A stretch of 27,118 nt of DNA, from assembly GCA_023381895.1 (NCBI GenBank), contig JAMCTA010000153.1, positions 322 through 27,439 on the forward strand, read 5' to 3'. How positions within the stretch are numbered: position 1 is the stretch's first letter; the number at the start of each line of letters is the position of its first letter. The translations under genes and the position numbers were made by a program. Shown here piece after piece: positions 1 through 7,559 of the stretch. The notes under the pieces are model-generated. The model ran no database searches and was not told the DNA's origin. It saw nothing but the letters and a program-made list of their open reading frames with translations. Source of the DNA: Chloroflexota bacterium. Its GTDB lineage: Bacteria; Chloroflexota; UBA4733.

Positions 1-608
1 GTATCTCCCTCAGTGTTGGCATCTTCGTCCAGTTCATCATCCTTGCCATTGGTGTTCCGATCGGCGCCATCGCGGCCTACGCCGGCGGTTTCATCGACAA
101 TCTGCTGATGCGCTTCACAGACGTGATGTATGCCTTTCCTGATCTCCTCTTCGTCATCATCTTCATGGCAGCATTCGGCCCCAGTATCAAGAACATTTTC
201 CTGGCTATTGGCCTTGTCAACTGGGTCGGTATGGCAAGACTGACACGGGGCCAGCTGCTCAGTCTCAAGCAGAAGGAGTACGTCGAGGCCGCTCGGGCGG
301 TTGGAGCATCGGCCCCGCGGATCTTGTTACGGCATCTCATTCCGAACGCCTTGGGACCAATCATTGTCGCGGTGACCTTCGGCATTCCGGGGGCCATCTT
401 TATCGAAGCAGCACTCAGCTTCATTGGGCTCGGCGTACAGCCGCCAACGCCGACGTGGGGCGGCATGGTGAATGATGGATACACGGTCATCTTTGCCGAT
501 CCACCACTGGCTGTCTGGCCAGCTCTGGCAATCGCGATAACGATGATGGCCTTCACATTCTTCGGCGATGGCTTGCGCGACGCACTTGATCCGCGTTCCG
601 CTCGGTGA
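1..608 (+). CDS. ABC transporter permease, DppC/OppC type (3' part only)
   Basis: The inner-membrane permease subunit of a peptide/nickel-type ABC importer, cut by the left window edge. The frame is open from base 3 and ends at TGA 606-608. Hydrophobic helices alternate with short loops, and the cytoplasmic ATPase-contact (EAA) loop is plain: EYVEAARAVGASAPRIL, followed by RHLIPNALGP. The family-typical segments ALSFIGLGVQPPTPTWGGM and the final GDGLRDALDPR are also present. These match the C-terminal two-thirds of DppC/OppC proteins, whose full length is about 280-320 residues. The N-terminal helix region lies outside the window. A DppB-type permease and a substrate-binding protein would be expected upstream. 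Substrate specificity cannot be read from this subunit. The last codons leave a 171-base gap before a tRNA gene, so it is probably the last gene of its operon. Confidence 0.93.
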   Translation, partial: ISLSVGIFVQFIILAIGVPIGAIAAYAGGFIDNLLMRFTDVMYAFPDLLFVIIFMAAFGPSIKNIFLAIGLVNWVGMARLTRGQLLSLKQKEYVEAARAVGASAPRILLRHLIPNALGPIIVAVTFGIPGAIFIEAALSFIGLGVQPPTPTWGGMVNDGYTVIFADPPLAVWPALAIAITMMAFTFFGDGLRDALDPRSAR

Positions 609-684
609 GCGCCACTGCGATAGATCCGCTACGGCTGGGCGCAACAATGCGCTGCGTCGGTCTCTCTGCGCGCCTGCGATGCGG

Positions 685-690
685 TACAAT
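685..690 (+). promoter_or_regulatory. Candidate -10 element upstream of tRNA-Thr/tuf
   Basis: TACAAT, preceded by GCGG, lies about 90 bases before the tRNA. It matches the sigma-A -10 consensus at five of six positions. No good -35 hexamer is visible 16-18 bases upstream, so this is a candidate only. A similar GTACAMT word occurs before rplK and before the small gene at 18689. Confidence 0.35.
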
Positions 691-779
691 GGGCGAGTCT
701 CGAGTGAGGCCGTGAGCAGCGCGTGCGCCAACTACGGCGGTCTCTCTGCGTTCGCTTCGGAGCGCTGGAGGAACGTCTG

Positions 780-854
780 GCCCACGTAGCTCAGGGGTAG
801 AGCGTCTCCTTGGTAAGGAGAAGGTCACCGGTTCAAATCTGGTCGTGGGCTCCA
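780..854 (+). tRNA. tRNA-Thr (anticodon GGT)
   Basis: A full cloverleaf can be drawn. The acceptor stem is GCCCACG/CGTGGGC, the D-arm GCTC/GAGC, the anticodon stem TCTCC/GGAGA with loop TTGGTAA, and the T-arm ACCGG/CTGGT with loop TTCAAAT. The discriminator base is T and an encoded CCA follows. Loop positions 34-36 read GGT, which decodes the threonine codon ACC (and ACU by wobble). A tRNA-Thr directly upstream of tuf is a known arrangement in many bacteria, and the two are probably co-transcribed, with the tRNA cut out of the tuf precursor. Confidence 0.97.
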
Positions 855-934
855 AGCGCGTGAGTGGTGAGGCTCGAGGTCGGCGCGAGACAGCAGTGTC
901 ACCGTCGGGTTAGGTAGAGGAGAGTTATGCAGAC

Positions 935-2134
935 ATGGCCAAGCAGAGGTTCGTTCGAGACAAACCCCACGTCAACGTCGGGACCATCGGGCACGTAGAC
1001 CACGGTAAGACGACACTCACAGCTGCCATCACCAAAGTGTTGGCGCTCAAGGGTGAAGCTCAGTTCCGAGCCTTCGACTCGATTGACAATGCTCCTGAGG
1101 AGCGGGAGCGGGGAATTACTATCGCTATCGCGCACGTGGAGTACGCCACCGACAACCGGCACTATGCACACGTCGACTGCCCGGGCCACGCCGATTACAT
1201 CAAGAATATGATCACCGGCGCAGCTCAGATGGACGGTGCAATTCTTGTTGTGTCTGCGCCGGACGGTCCAAAGCCCCAGACACGTGAGCACATCCTACTG
1301 GCGCGCCAGGTTGGGGTGCCTCGGATCGTAGTCTTCCTCAACAAGGTTGACGCCATGGACGATGCTGAGCTGCTCGAGCTCGTCGAGCTGGAAGTGCGCG
1401 ACCTGTTGTCTAGGTACGACTTCCCCGGTGACGAGATTCCGATCATCCGCGGCTCCGCCCTCGCTGCTCTCTCCAGCACGAGCCAGGATCCCAATGCTCC
1501 AGAGTACAAGTGCATTCTGGATCTCATGGAAGCCGTTGACTCCTACATCCCAACCCCTCAACGTCCAGTTGACCGGCCATTCCTCATGCCCGTCGAGGAC
1601 GTGTTCAGCATCAAGGGGCGTGGAACCGTCGCCACTGGTCGTGTGGAGCGTGGTGTCGTCAAGGTCGGCGAGGAAGTGGAAATCGTGGGCATCCGCTCAA
1701 CGCGGCGCAGCGTCGTCACTGGCGTCGAGATGTTCCGTAAGGTTCTCGACCAGGGTGAAGCCGGTGACAACGTCGGAGTGCTCCTTCGCGGAATCGAGCG
1801 CACCGATATCGAGCGCGGTCAGGTCCTTGCCAAGCCTGGCACCATTACGCCGCATGTGGCGTTCAAGGCACAGGTCTACGTCCTGAGTAAAGAAGAGGGT
1901 GGCCGCCATACTGCTTTCTTCAACGGTTACCGGCCGCAGTTCTACCTGCGTACCACAGACGTGACCGGCGCCGTAACGCTCCCCGAAGGCGTACAAATGG
2001 TCATGCCCGGCGACAACGTCGAGATGGATATCCGTCTCATCACTCCGGTTGCCCTCGAGGAAGGTTTGCGCTTCGCCATTCGCGAGGGTGGCCGCACTGT
2101 TGGCGCTGGTTCCGTGACGAAGATCGTCGAATAG
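935..2134 (+). CDS. tuf: Elongation factor Tu
   Basis: A GTPase that delivers aminoacyl-tRNA to the ribosomal A site. The 399-residue length is normal. Domain 1 carries the G1 loop GHVDHGKT (residues 19-26), the switch segment [11 protein letters not shown], the G3 motif DCPGHADY with the catalytic His, and the G4 motif NKVD. Domains 2 and 3 are complete, including [24 protein letters not shown] and [14 protein letters not shown]. The last motif has Leu where many homologues have Phe. The start ATG follows AGAGGAGAG at about 12 bases; an ATG at 927 in another frame leads nowhere. The gene sits between tRNA-Thr and rpmG. The neighbours rpsL, rpsG and fusA of the str operon are not adjacent, so this is the tuf copy of the secE-nusG cluster. 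Whether a second tuf exists cannot be seen here. Confidence 0.99.
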   Translation: MAKQRFVRDKPHVNVGTIGHVDHGKTTLTAAITKVLALKGEAQFRAFDSIDNAPEERERGITIAIAHVEYATDNRHYAHVDCPGHADYIKNMITGAAQMDGAILVVSAPDGPKPQTREHILLARQVGVPRIVVFLNKVDAMDDAELLELVELEVRDLLSRYDFPGDEIPIIRGSALAALSSTSQDPNAPEYKCILDLMEAVDSYIPTPQRPVDRPFLMPVEDVFSIKGRGTVATGRVERGVVKVGEEVEIVGIRSTRRSVVTGVEMFRKVLDQGEAGDNVGVLLRGIERTDIERGQVLAKPGTITPHVAFKAQVYVLSKEEGGRHTAFFNGYRPQFYLRTTDVTGAVTLPEGVQMVMPGDNVEMDIRLITPVALEEGLRFAIREGGRTVGAGSVTKIVE

Positions 2135-2146
2135 CGTTATCCTCAT

Positions 2147-2182
2147 AGGAGAGGATGGGTGCGTTAGTTACCCACCTCTCCT
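2147..2182 (+). promoter_or_regulatory. Strong hairpin between tuf and rpmG
   Basis: AGGAGAGG-A-TGGGT pairs with ACCCA-CCTCTCCT: 13 base pairs with one bulged A and a 9-base loop. It begins 12 bases after the tuf stop. No T-run follows (CTCTCGCG), so it is not a standard intrinsic terminator. A processing site, a tuf 3' mRNA stabiliser or a partial terminator are the likely roles. The rpmG ribosome-binding site GGAGGAGGT starts just downstream at 2192. Confidence 0.6.
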
Positions 2183-2209
2183 CTCTCGCGCGGAGGAGGT
2201 CCGAATAGC

Positions 2210-2377
2210 ATGGCGAAGAAGGCAGAGAATCGCATCGTCATCGATATGGCGTGCGCCACGTGCCGCTCGCGCAACTACACAACAACAAAGAACCGCAAGA
2301 ACACCGTGACACGCCTTGAGCTGCGCAAGTTTTGCTCGCACTGCCGCCAGCATACTGTCCATCGTGAGCAGAGGTAG
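2210..2377 (+). CDS. rpmG: 50S ribosomal protein L33 (zinc-binding form)
   Basis: A small basic protein of the large ribosomal subunit, 55 residues ([18 protein letters not shown]...), which is normal for L33. It keeps two Cys pairs, CATC (residues 15-18) and CSHC (42-45), so it is the zinc-ribbon 'C+' form. The segment [10 protein letters not shown] is typical of the family. ATG at 2210 follows the strong GGAGGAGG site at 2192-2199. The stop is three bases before the secE start, indicating tight coupling. In many genomes rpmG sits in exactly this place before secE and nusG. A tRNA-Trp often found nearby is absent here. Confidence 0.97.
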   Translation: MAKKAENRIVIDMACATCRSRNYTTTKNRKNTVTRLELRKFCSHCRQHTVHREQR

Positions 2378-2380
2378 CAG

Positions 2381-2728
2381 ATGGCCAAGGCCGCTCGGTC
2401 CGAGCCGAGCCGGACAGCGCAGCGTCTCCCAGCCCAGCGCGTGCCAGCTCAACCTCGCGTAGCACCAGGGCAGACGAAGAGTACAGCCGCGAAGTCGCGC
2501 TTCTCGCAGCTAAGCTCGATGGGGCGCCAATCGCTGCAGCAAGCTCCATCACTCACCTTCTTTCGCGAGTCGTTTTCTGAGCTGCGGAAGGTTCGCTGGC
2601 CGACTCGTGATGAGACTATCCGGCTCACGATCACTGTAATTATCGTGAGCATCAGTACAGCGCTCATCCTGGGCGGCTTCGACCTCATCTTTTCTGAACT
2701 CATTGGCATCATTGTGGGGGCACGATGA
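2381..2728 (+). CDS. secE: Preprotein translocase subunit SecE
   Basis: The essential small subunit of the SecYEG channel, which clamps SecY in the inner membrane. The protein has 115 residues. The C-terminal half holds the diagnostic amphipathic stretch FFRESFSELRKVRWPTRDET, then one transmembrane helix (about residues 83-110, ITVIIVSISTALILGGFDLIF). The first 60 residues form a basic, Ser/Ala/Gln-rich extension of low complexity that core SecE proteins (about 60 residues) lack. It is probably cytoplasmic and disordered. ATG at 2381 lies three bases after the rpmG stop, with GAGCAGAGG upstream serving as a ribosome-binding site inside rpmG. The nusG gene follows after 34 bases. Confidence 0.95.
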   Translation: MAKAARSEPSRTAQRLPAQRVPAQPRVAPGQTKSTAAKSRFSQLSSMGRQSLQQAPSLTFFRESFSELRKVRWPTRDETIRLTITVIIVSISTALILGGFDLIFSELIGIIVGAR

Positions 2729-2762
2729 ACTTGGCAACCTTGCGGACTGGGGAGAAAGAACG

Positions 2763-3332
2763 ATGACTCCATTAGATGAAGAGCAGGCATACCCAGCTTT
2801 ACAAGACCCAGAAGCCAAGTGGTACGTCATCCACACCTATTCCGGCTATGAGAACAGGGTCAAGACCAATCTCGAGAGCCGCATCGAGTCAATGGACGCG
2901 CGCGACAAGATTTTTCGCGTGGAGGTGCCGACAGAGGAGCAGGTCGAGATGCACCGCGGCCAGCGGCGCCAGGTGCAACGTAAAGTATTTCCAGGCTACG
3001 TCCTCGTTCAGATGAAACTCGACCCTTCCTCGGAATACGTTGTGCGGAACACCCCAGGTGTCACAGACTTCGTTGGCACCGGCGATCTACCCACACCATT
3101 GGAGGAAGGTGAGGTCCGCCAGATCCTCCGCCAAGCAGAGCAACCACAACAGCGCGTGAAGATCACTTTCCAAAAGGGCCAGCGTGTCAAAGTCATCGAT
3201 GGTCCATTTACAGACTTCATTGGGGTGGTTGACGAGATCAACACCGAGAAGAACAAGGTGACGGTGCTCATCTCGATGTTTGGTCGCGACACACCCGTAG
3301 ACCTGGACCTCCTGCAGGTCGAGCGCCTCTGA
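2763..3332 (+). CDS. nusG: Transcription termination/antitermination protein NusG
   Basis: A general transcription elongation factor that binds RNA polymerase and couples it to Rho or ribosomes. The product is 189 residues, near the usual 180. The NGN domain starts at KWYVIHTYSGYENRVKTNL and includes RKVFPGYVLV and VRNTPGVTDFVG. The KOW domain is FQKGQRVKVIDGPFTDFIG...FGRDTPVDLDLLQVERL. The frame is open further upstream to a TTG at 2703 inside secE, but ATG 2763 is preferred because GGAGAAAG stands 6-13 bases before it and homology begins shortly afterwards. It belongs to the secE-nusG-rplKA transcription unit. Confidence 0.97.
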   Translation: MTPLDEEQAYPALQDPEAKWYVIHTYSGYENRVKTNLESRIESMDARDKIFRVEVPTEEQVEMHRGQRRQVQRKVFPGYVLVQMKLDPSSEYVVRNTPGVTDFVGTGDLPTPLEEGEVRQILRQAEQPQQRVKITFQKGQRVKVIDGPFTDFIGVVDEINTEKNKVTVLISMFGRDTPVDLDLLQVERL

Positions 3333-3383
3333 GCAATCCAGAACGATCCGCCGAAGCAGGCGCGGTGCCCGAGCATGATTTGG

Positions 3384-3389
3384 TACACT
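3384..3389 (+). promoter_or_regulatory. Candidate -10 element before rplK
   Basis: TACACT in the context TTGGTACACTGTG lies 38 bases upstream of the rplK GTG, in the 95-base nusG-rplK gap. No convincing -35 is present. It may drive an internal promoter for rplKA, but read-through from nusG is equally possible. Confidence 0.3.
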
Positions 3390-3427
3390 GTGTCTCCGTG
3401 TAGTTACCGCAGATTGGGAGTCTGAAC

Positions 3428-3853
3428 GTGGCCCGCCGCGTCAAAGCAGTCGTGCGCCTGCAAATTCTTGCTGGCAAGGCAACTCCGGCACCGCCGGTCG
3501 GCCCTGCCTTAGGTCAGTATGGCATCAACCTGCCGGCATTCTGCAAGGAATACAACGAGAAGACGGCGTCAATGACGGGAATGACCGTTCCTGTTGAAGT
3601 CACGATCTTCGATGATCGCTCCTACTCATTCATCACCCGCACTCCTCCTGCAGTAGACCTCATCAAGCAGGAACTGAACCTGGACAAGGGATCGGGAAAT
3701 CCCAACACGCAGAAGGTTGGCACGCTCTCACGGGCGACCTTGCACAAGATCGCTGAGATGAAGCTGAAGGATCTCAATGCGCTTGACGTCGCCGCTGCTG
3801 AGAAGATGATCGAAGGCACCGCTCGCTCGATGGGTGTCACCATCGAGGCGTAG
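3428..3853 (+). CDS. rplK: 50S ribosomal protein L11
   Basis: L11 builds the GTPase-associated centre of the large subunit together with 23S rRNA and the L10-L12 stalk. The 141 residues match the family exactly. Signatures are the N-terminal ATPAPPVGPALGQYGIN, FCKEYNEKT, TRTPPAVDLI and the RNA-binding C-terminal NTQKVGTLSRATL...DLNALDVAAAEKMIEGTARSMGV. The start is GTG at 3428, with GGGAG at 3416-3420 at good spacing. The rplA gene follows after a 75-base gap. Confidence 0.98.
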   Translation: MARRVKAVVRLQILAGKATPAPPVGPALGQYGINLPAFCKEYNEKTASMTGMTVPVEVTIFDDRSYSFITRTPPAVDLIKQELNLDKGSGNPNTQKVGTLSRATLHKIAEMKLKDLNALDVAAAEKMIEGTARSMGVTIEA

Positions 3854-3928
3854 AGCGCCGGTCGGACAACAAGGCAACACCGCGCGAAGACAACCGTGCG
3901 GGAGGTGTACGCAGAGAGGAACACCGCG

Positions 3929-4645
3929 ATGCCACAGCATGGGAAGAAGTATCTCCAGGTTGCGAAGATGGTAGAGTCTCGGGCCTATCTTCCTGACGAG
4001 GCCATCAAGCTCCTCAAAGAAGCCTCGTACGTTCGCTTCGATCCTACGGTGGAGATCCACATGAATCTTGGCGTTGATCCGCGCCATGCCGATCAACAGG
4101 TCCGGGGCGTGGCCACACTTCCGGCAGGAACCGGCCGTAGGCAGCGCATTCTCGTGTTCGCACAGGGTGAGCAAGCCAGAGAGGCCACCGAGGCCGGTGC
4201 CGACTATGTCGGCTCTGATGATCTCATCCAGCAGATCGAAGGCGGGTGGCTCGATTTCGAAGTGGCTATCGCTGCACGTGACCAGATGGGCAAAGTGTCG
4301 CGCCTCGGGCGTATCCTGGGGCGGCGAGGTCTGATGCCCAACCCGCGGGCTGGAACCGTGACCGAGGACATCGCGGGCGTCATTAAGGAAGTTCGAAAGG
4401 GGCGCGCCGAGTTTCGCGTTGAACGATCGGGGATTGTGCACGCTCCCATCGGCAAGCTTTCCTTTCCCGAAGAGCAGTTGCGCGCAAACCTTGGGAGCTT
4501 CGTGTCAGCCATCGTGAGCGCCAAGCCCTCGGGAGCGAAGGGGCAATATATACGTTCGATCCACATCTCGAGCTCAATGGGACCCGGAATCCGCCTGGAG
4601 CTCCAACCAACGCTTGCGCTCGCAGCGGAGGCGATGGTAGTATAG
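3929..4645 (+). CDS. rplA: 50S ribosomal protein L1
   Basis: L1 forms the mobile stalk near the E site and in many bacteria represses its own L11-L1 mRNA. The protein has 238 residues. Typical segments are [24 protein letters not shown], the internal [36 protein letters not shown] region (seen as separate motifs) and the C-terminal [10 protein letters not shown]. The frame is open upstream to GTG 3896, but ATG 3929 is chosen because AGAGAGGA lies 9-15 bases before it and MPQHGKKY fits the family N-terminus. The next gene, rplJ, lies behind a 200-base regulated leader. Confidence 0.98.
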   Translation: MPQHGKKYLQVAKMVESRAYLPDEAIKLLKEASYVRFDPTVEIHMNLGVDPRHADQQVRGVATLPAGTGRRQRILVFAQGEQAREATEAGADYVGSDDLIQQIEGGWLDFEVAIAARDQMGKVSRLGRILGRRGLMPNPRAGTVTEDIAGVIKEVRKGRAEFRVERSGIVHAPIGKLSFPEEQLRANLGSFVSAIVSAKPSGAKGQYIRSIHISSSMGPGIRLELQPTLALAAEAMVV

Positions 4646-4697
4646 CGAGTCGCAACAGCATACAACTAAAGATTCGACAGTAATGTCGATTACTGGC

Positions 4698-4753
4698 CGT
4701 TGACCGTGGGTGCTCCGAATTGGGGCCGAATAAGTCCCACCGAGGTCCGAACG
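4698..4753 (+). promoter_or_regulatory. L10 (rplJL) mRNA leader, autoregulatory RNA
   Basis: The 200-base rplA-rplJ gap folds like the L10-L12 binding leader known from other bacteria. CGTT(4698)/AACG(4750), GACC(4702)/GGTC(4744), GTGGG(4706)/CCCAC(4736) and GCTCC(4712)/GGGGC(4722) nest as successive helices. An asymmetric CGA at 4741-4743 separates two helices, as a kink-turn would, and the conserved word ACCGAGGT spans 4739-4746. Just upstream, two overlapping hairpins (4674-4689 and 4678-4695) exclude one another. In the known system, L10 bound to L12 binds this leader and lowers rplJL expression. Here the terminator at 4796 suggests attenuation. Confidence 0.8.
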
Positions 4754-4795
4754 ACGTGATCTACCGAGAGTTTTTGCTGCTCTCAGTTGGATGAG

Positions 4796-4831
4796 ACGCG
4801 CCGGCCGAAACTGGCCGGCGCGTTCCTTTTT
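4796..4831 (+). terminator. Intrinsic terminator/attenuator before rplJ
   Basis: A perfect 11-bp GC-rich stem, ACGCGCCGGCC (4796-4806) with GGCCGGCGCGT (4813-4823) and loop GAAACT, is followed by TCCTTTTTG. The rplJ ribosome-binding site GAGGAG follows within 10 bases. A terminator placed between the L10 leader and the gene it controls implies regulation by premature termination. A weaker GAGAG/CTCTC hairpin at 4766-4784 precedes it. Confidence 0.85.
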
Positions 4832-4845
4832 GTTGAGGAGTGCAC

Positions 4846-5385
4846 ATGACTACGAGAGAACAGAAGGCCGAGCAGATTGCAGAGCTGCAAGCCCTCCTCC
4901 GTTCTGCCGCTGCCGTCGCCTTTACCGACTATCGTGGCTTTACCGTTGCCGAGCTGCGAGAAGTCCGCAGCCAGTTGCGCTCCCATAACGTGCGCTTTGT
5001 CGTGGCAAAGAACACCCTGACGCGTCTGGCTCTCCAGCGCAACCAGCAGCCGATCAACGACGGGGTGCTCGCAGGACCAACTGCTCTCGCAGTATTCCAA
5101 GAAGACCTGGTTGGTCCGGCCAAGGCCCTGGTCGACCTGAACAGAGCGCGCAAGCCGCTTGGTGTCAAGGGGCTCCTGCTCGGGCAATCCTTTGGCGGTC
5201 CGGAAGGGCTACAGAAGCTTGCGAGCATTCCAGCCCGAGATCAGCTCTACGGCCAAGTTGTGGGCCAGGTCGCTTCGCCGCTCACAGGGCTGCTTGGGGT
5301 TCTCCAGGGCACTGTGAGCGGACTAGTCTACGTCCTCCAGGCGCGCACTCGCCAACTCGAGAGCGTATCTGGAGCACCATCCTAA
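4846..5385 (+). CDS. rplJ: 50S ribosomal protein L10
   Basis: L10 anchors the L12 dimers of the ribosomal stalk to 23S rRNA and L11. The product is 179 residues, within the family range. The N-terminal RNA-binding domain contains AAAVAFTDYRGFTVAELREVRSQLR and VRFVVAKNTLTRLAL; GPTALAVF and GGPEGLQKLASIPARDQLYGQVVG follow. The C-terminal helix that binds L12 dimers begins near LTGLLGVLQGTVSGLVYVLQAR. The start chosen is ATG 4846, with TTGAGGAG at 4833-4840 as the binding site. A GTG at 4840 in frame overlaps that site and is unlikely. Expression is probably controlled by the leader and attenuator just upstream. Confidence 0.97.
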   Translation: MTTREQKAEQIAELQALLRSAAAVAFTDYRGFTVAELREVRSQLRSHNVRFVVAKNTLTRLALQRNQQPINDGVLAGPTALAVFQEDLVGPAKALVDLNRARKPLGVKGLLLGQSFGGPEGLQKLASIPARDQLYGQVVGQVASPLTGLLGVLQGTVSGLVYVLQARTRQLESVSGAPS

Positions 5386-5483
5386 CTGGGCTCTCCGTCA
5401 GACCGGCGGCACTCGCAGCGGGTACCGACACCGATCACAAGAGATGCACGGACAGCACGCAATAGCAAGAGAGAGGAATCCAC

Positions 5484-5882
5484 GTGGTACTAACGAAGGA
5501 AGAGATCATCGAGGGCATCAAGGGCCTCAACGTTCTCGAGCTTGTCGATCTGATCAAGGCCCTGGAAGAGACTTTTGGTGTGAGCGCTGCACCAGTAGCC
5601 GTAGCCGCCGTGCCTGCGGGAGGCGCCGCCAATGGTGCCGCGCCGGCAGCACCCGTAGAGGAGGAGAAGACGGAGTTCGATGTCATCCTCATCGCCGCAG
5701 GTGCAAACAAGATCAACGTGATCAAGGCGATCCGAGAGGTCAATCCGAACCTTGGCCTCAAGGAAGCCAAGGCTGTTGCTGACGAGGCGCCAAAGCCAGT
5801 TCGCGAGGGTGTCAGCAAAGAAGAGGCTGACAAGATCAGCGCAAAGCTCAAGGAAGCCGGCGCAGCCGTCGAGGTGCGCTAG
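5484..5882 (+). CDS. rplL: 50S ribosomal protein L7/L12
   Basis: The multi-copy stalk protein that recruits translational GTPases. It has 132 residues. The N-terminal dimerisation domain ([31 protein letters not shown]) is followed by an Ala/Pro-rich hinge (about residues 34-58). The C-terminal factor-binding domain starts at EKTEFDVIL and includes [21 protein letters not shown]. The start is GTG 5484, with AGAGAGAGG at 5468-5476. It follows rplJ by 98 bases, with no separate promoter evident. A terminator-like hairpin follows, and rpoB, the usual next gene in many bacteria, is absent. Confidence 0.98.
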   Translation: MVLTKEEIIEGIKGLNVLELVDLIKALEETFGVSAAPVAVAAVPAGGAANGAAPAAPVEEEKTEFDVILIAAGANKINVIKAIREVNPNLGLKEAKAVADEAPKPVREGVSKEEADKISAKLKEAGAAVEVR

Positions 5883-5891
5883 GAATCCCAC

Positions 5892-5935
5892 GGGCGTGGA
5901 ATAGTACGGACGCGTACCGTTTCACGCCCTTTCTG
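5892..5935 (+). terminator. Probable terminator after rplL
   Basis: GGGCGTGGAA (5892-5901) pairs with TTTCACGCCC (5920-5929) with one mismatch. An inner ACGG/CCGT extends the stem, and TTTCTGTCTGT follows. The U-tract is imperfect, but the position 10 bases after the rplL stop supports termination of the ribosomal operon here. Confidence 0.65.
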
Positions 5936-6024
5936 TCTGTGGGTGTGACTCGTTCACTCAAAGTCATCGTGGTGTGGTAACCATACCTTCAACAAGCACG
6001 TGACGAGCGAGAGAGGGGTGCTCA

Positions 6025-7377
6025 ATGAGGCGAATCTGCGTTATCGGGGCTGGCTATGTAGGACTCACGACGGGTATCTGTCTCGCGGATCTGGGCAACA
6101 ACGTCACCTTACTCGATACCGATACCAAGCGGATCGCAGCGGTTAAGCAAGGTGAGCTCCCAATCTTCGAGCCCGGCCTCGGAGAGCTCCTCCAACAGAA
6201 CCTTCGTGCCGGACGGGTCTATGCTACGACGTCGTACGCAGCGGCAGTACCTGATGCCGAGTTTGTGTTCATCGCAGTTGCAACGCCAACGGCTGAAGAG
6301 CACGACGGGGCGGACCTGCGCTACGTAGAAGCCGCCGCGACTGAGCTCGCTCGCAATCTCTCCGCCGGGCGGCGCACCATTGTCATCAACAAGAGCACGG
6401 TACCTATCGGTACTGGTGACTGGGTCGCGAATATTCTTGCTCAACACGCACCCGTGGGAGCACAGTATGCCGTGGTCTCGAATCCAGAGTTCCTGCGAGA
6501 AGGACAAGCCGTCCTCGACTTCCAGCAACCCGACCGCGTCGTGCTCGGCTCGACAGCTACGGCAGCTGCCCAGGAAGTAGCCACGCTGTATCTGAGTTCG
6601 CGGGCGCCGATCATCATCACCGATCTTCGTACCGCCGAGATGATCAAATACGCCTCAAACGCCTTCCTCGCAACGCGCATCAGCTTCATCAATGAGATCG
6701 CTCGCATCTGCGAACAGCTTGGTGCGAATGTTCGGGAAGTGGCCTTGGGCATGGGCTACGACCGGCGGATCGGGCGAGCTTTCTTGGATGCAGGTGTTGG
6801 TTTCGGTGGCTCTTGCTTTCCCAAAGATCTTCGTGCTTTGGCCCACATGGCCGATGAAGCCGGACTCCATCCACAGCTTCTGCGAGCGGTCCTTGACATC
6901 AACCGCGATCAGCGGCTTCTCATTGTGGAGAAGCTCCGCCGCTTACTGGGCTCACTCGAAGGCAAGCGGGTTGGATTGCTCGGACTTACCTTCAAGCCCA
7001 ACACCGACGACCTGCGCGATGCTCCTGCTCTGGATATCGCGAGGGCCCTGCTCGAGGAGGGCGTCCACGTCGCGGGCTACGACCCGGCAGGCATGGAGCG
7101 CGCGCAGCAGCTGGTGCCTGGGCTTGAGACCGTACGAACCCCCTACGACGTTGCCAAGGGTGCGGATGCTCTCGTGCTCGTCACGGAGTGGAACGAGTTC
7201 AAGCAGTTGGACTGGAATCAGATACGTAAGCACCTACGCCGGCCATTACTCATCGATGGCCGCAATATGTACGACGCCGAAAGGATTCGTAGCGCTGGAC
7301 TTGTGTACGAAGGTATCGGTGTGGGATGTCCAACTCCACCGGTCGCGCTCCAGAGTCACGCGCACGTCAACATCTAA
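6025..7377 (+). CDS. ugd: UDP-glucose 6-dehydrogenase (UDP-sugar dehydrogenase family)
   Basis: A cytoplasmic NAD-dependent enzyme that oxidises UDP-glucose to UDP-glucuronate in two steps, feeding surface polysaccharide synthesis. It has 450 residues. The Rossmann motif GAGYVGL is at residues 8-14 with acidic LLD closing it. NKSTVPIGTG, NPEFLREGQA, the central helix KYASNAFLATRISFINEIA and the catalytic-Cys segment FGGSCFPKD (Cys264) are all present. The C-terminal NAD-linked domain has GLTFKPNTDDLRDAPA and DGRN. The start ATG 6025 has GAGAGGGG at 6010-6017. It stands alone after the ribosomal operon, with a 140-base gap on the left. UDP-ManNAc dehydrogenases share the fold, but the FLREG and FKPNTDDLR motifs favour the glucose enzyme. 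It may supply precursors to the envelope genes at 13.6-18.4 kb, though this is inference. Confidence 0.93.
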   Translation: MRRICVIGAGYVGLTTGICLADLGNNVTLLDTDTKRIAAVKQGELPIFEPGLGELLQQNLRAGRVYATTSYAAAVPDAEFVFIAVATPTAEEHDGADLRYVEAAATELARNLSAGRRTIVINKSTVPIGTGDWVANILAQHAPVGAQYAVVSNPEFLREGQAVLDFQQPDRVVLGSTATAAAQEVATLYLSSRAPIIITDLRTAEMIKYASNAFLATRISFINEIARICEQLGANVREVALGMGYDRRIGRAFLDAGVGFGGSCFPKDLRALAHMADEAGLHPQLLRAVLDINRDQRLLIVEKLRRLLGSLEGKRVGLLGLTFKPNTDDLRDAPALDIARALLEEGVHVAGYDPAGMERAQQLVPGLETVRTPYDVAKGADALVLVTEWNEFKQLDWNQIRKHLRRPLLIDGRNMYDAERIRSAGLVYEGIGVGCPTPPVALQSHAHVNI

Positions 7378-7559
7378 TCGTTGTACAGGACAGGAGAACA
7401 CACTCCGAGGACGTCACCTAGGTATACGTTCTTCTCGTGTGGTCTATACCCGGAACTCGAGAACGAGCCCAAAGGTGCCAGGCTGTTGAGCGAGAACTCA
7501 TCAATCCTCCGGACCGCATCACTGATCCCGGAGAGCCGGAGCCACGCCCTGCTGTGCAG
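7378..7559 (+). other. Intergenic region between convergent genes
   Basis: This holds no convincing gene. One weak inverted repeat, GGTATA...TATACC (about 7421-7450), lies in it without a T-run. A 60-codon open frame on the + strand has no ribosome-binding site and no recognisable product. It is the meeting point of ugd (+) and the membrane-protein gene (-). Confidence 0.4.

Noticed and set aside
3728..4441. A 237-codon open frame on the - strand across rplK/rplA
   Set aside because: It lies opposite two certain ribosomal protein genes, has no ribosome-binding site or recognisable domain, and is a by-product of GC-biased codons.
6692..7489. A 265-codon open frame on the + strand overlapping ugd
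   Set aside because: It is out of frame with the intact UDP-glucose dehydrogenase, has Ser/Arg/Trp-rich low-meaning sequence and no start signal.
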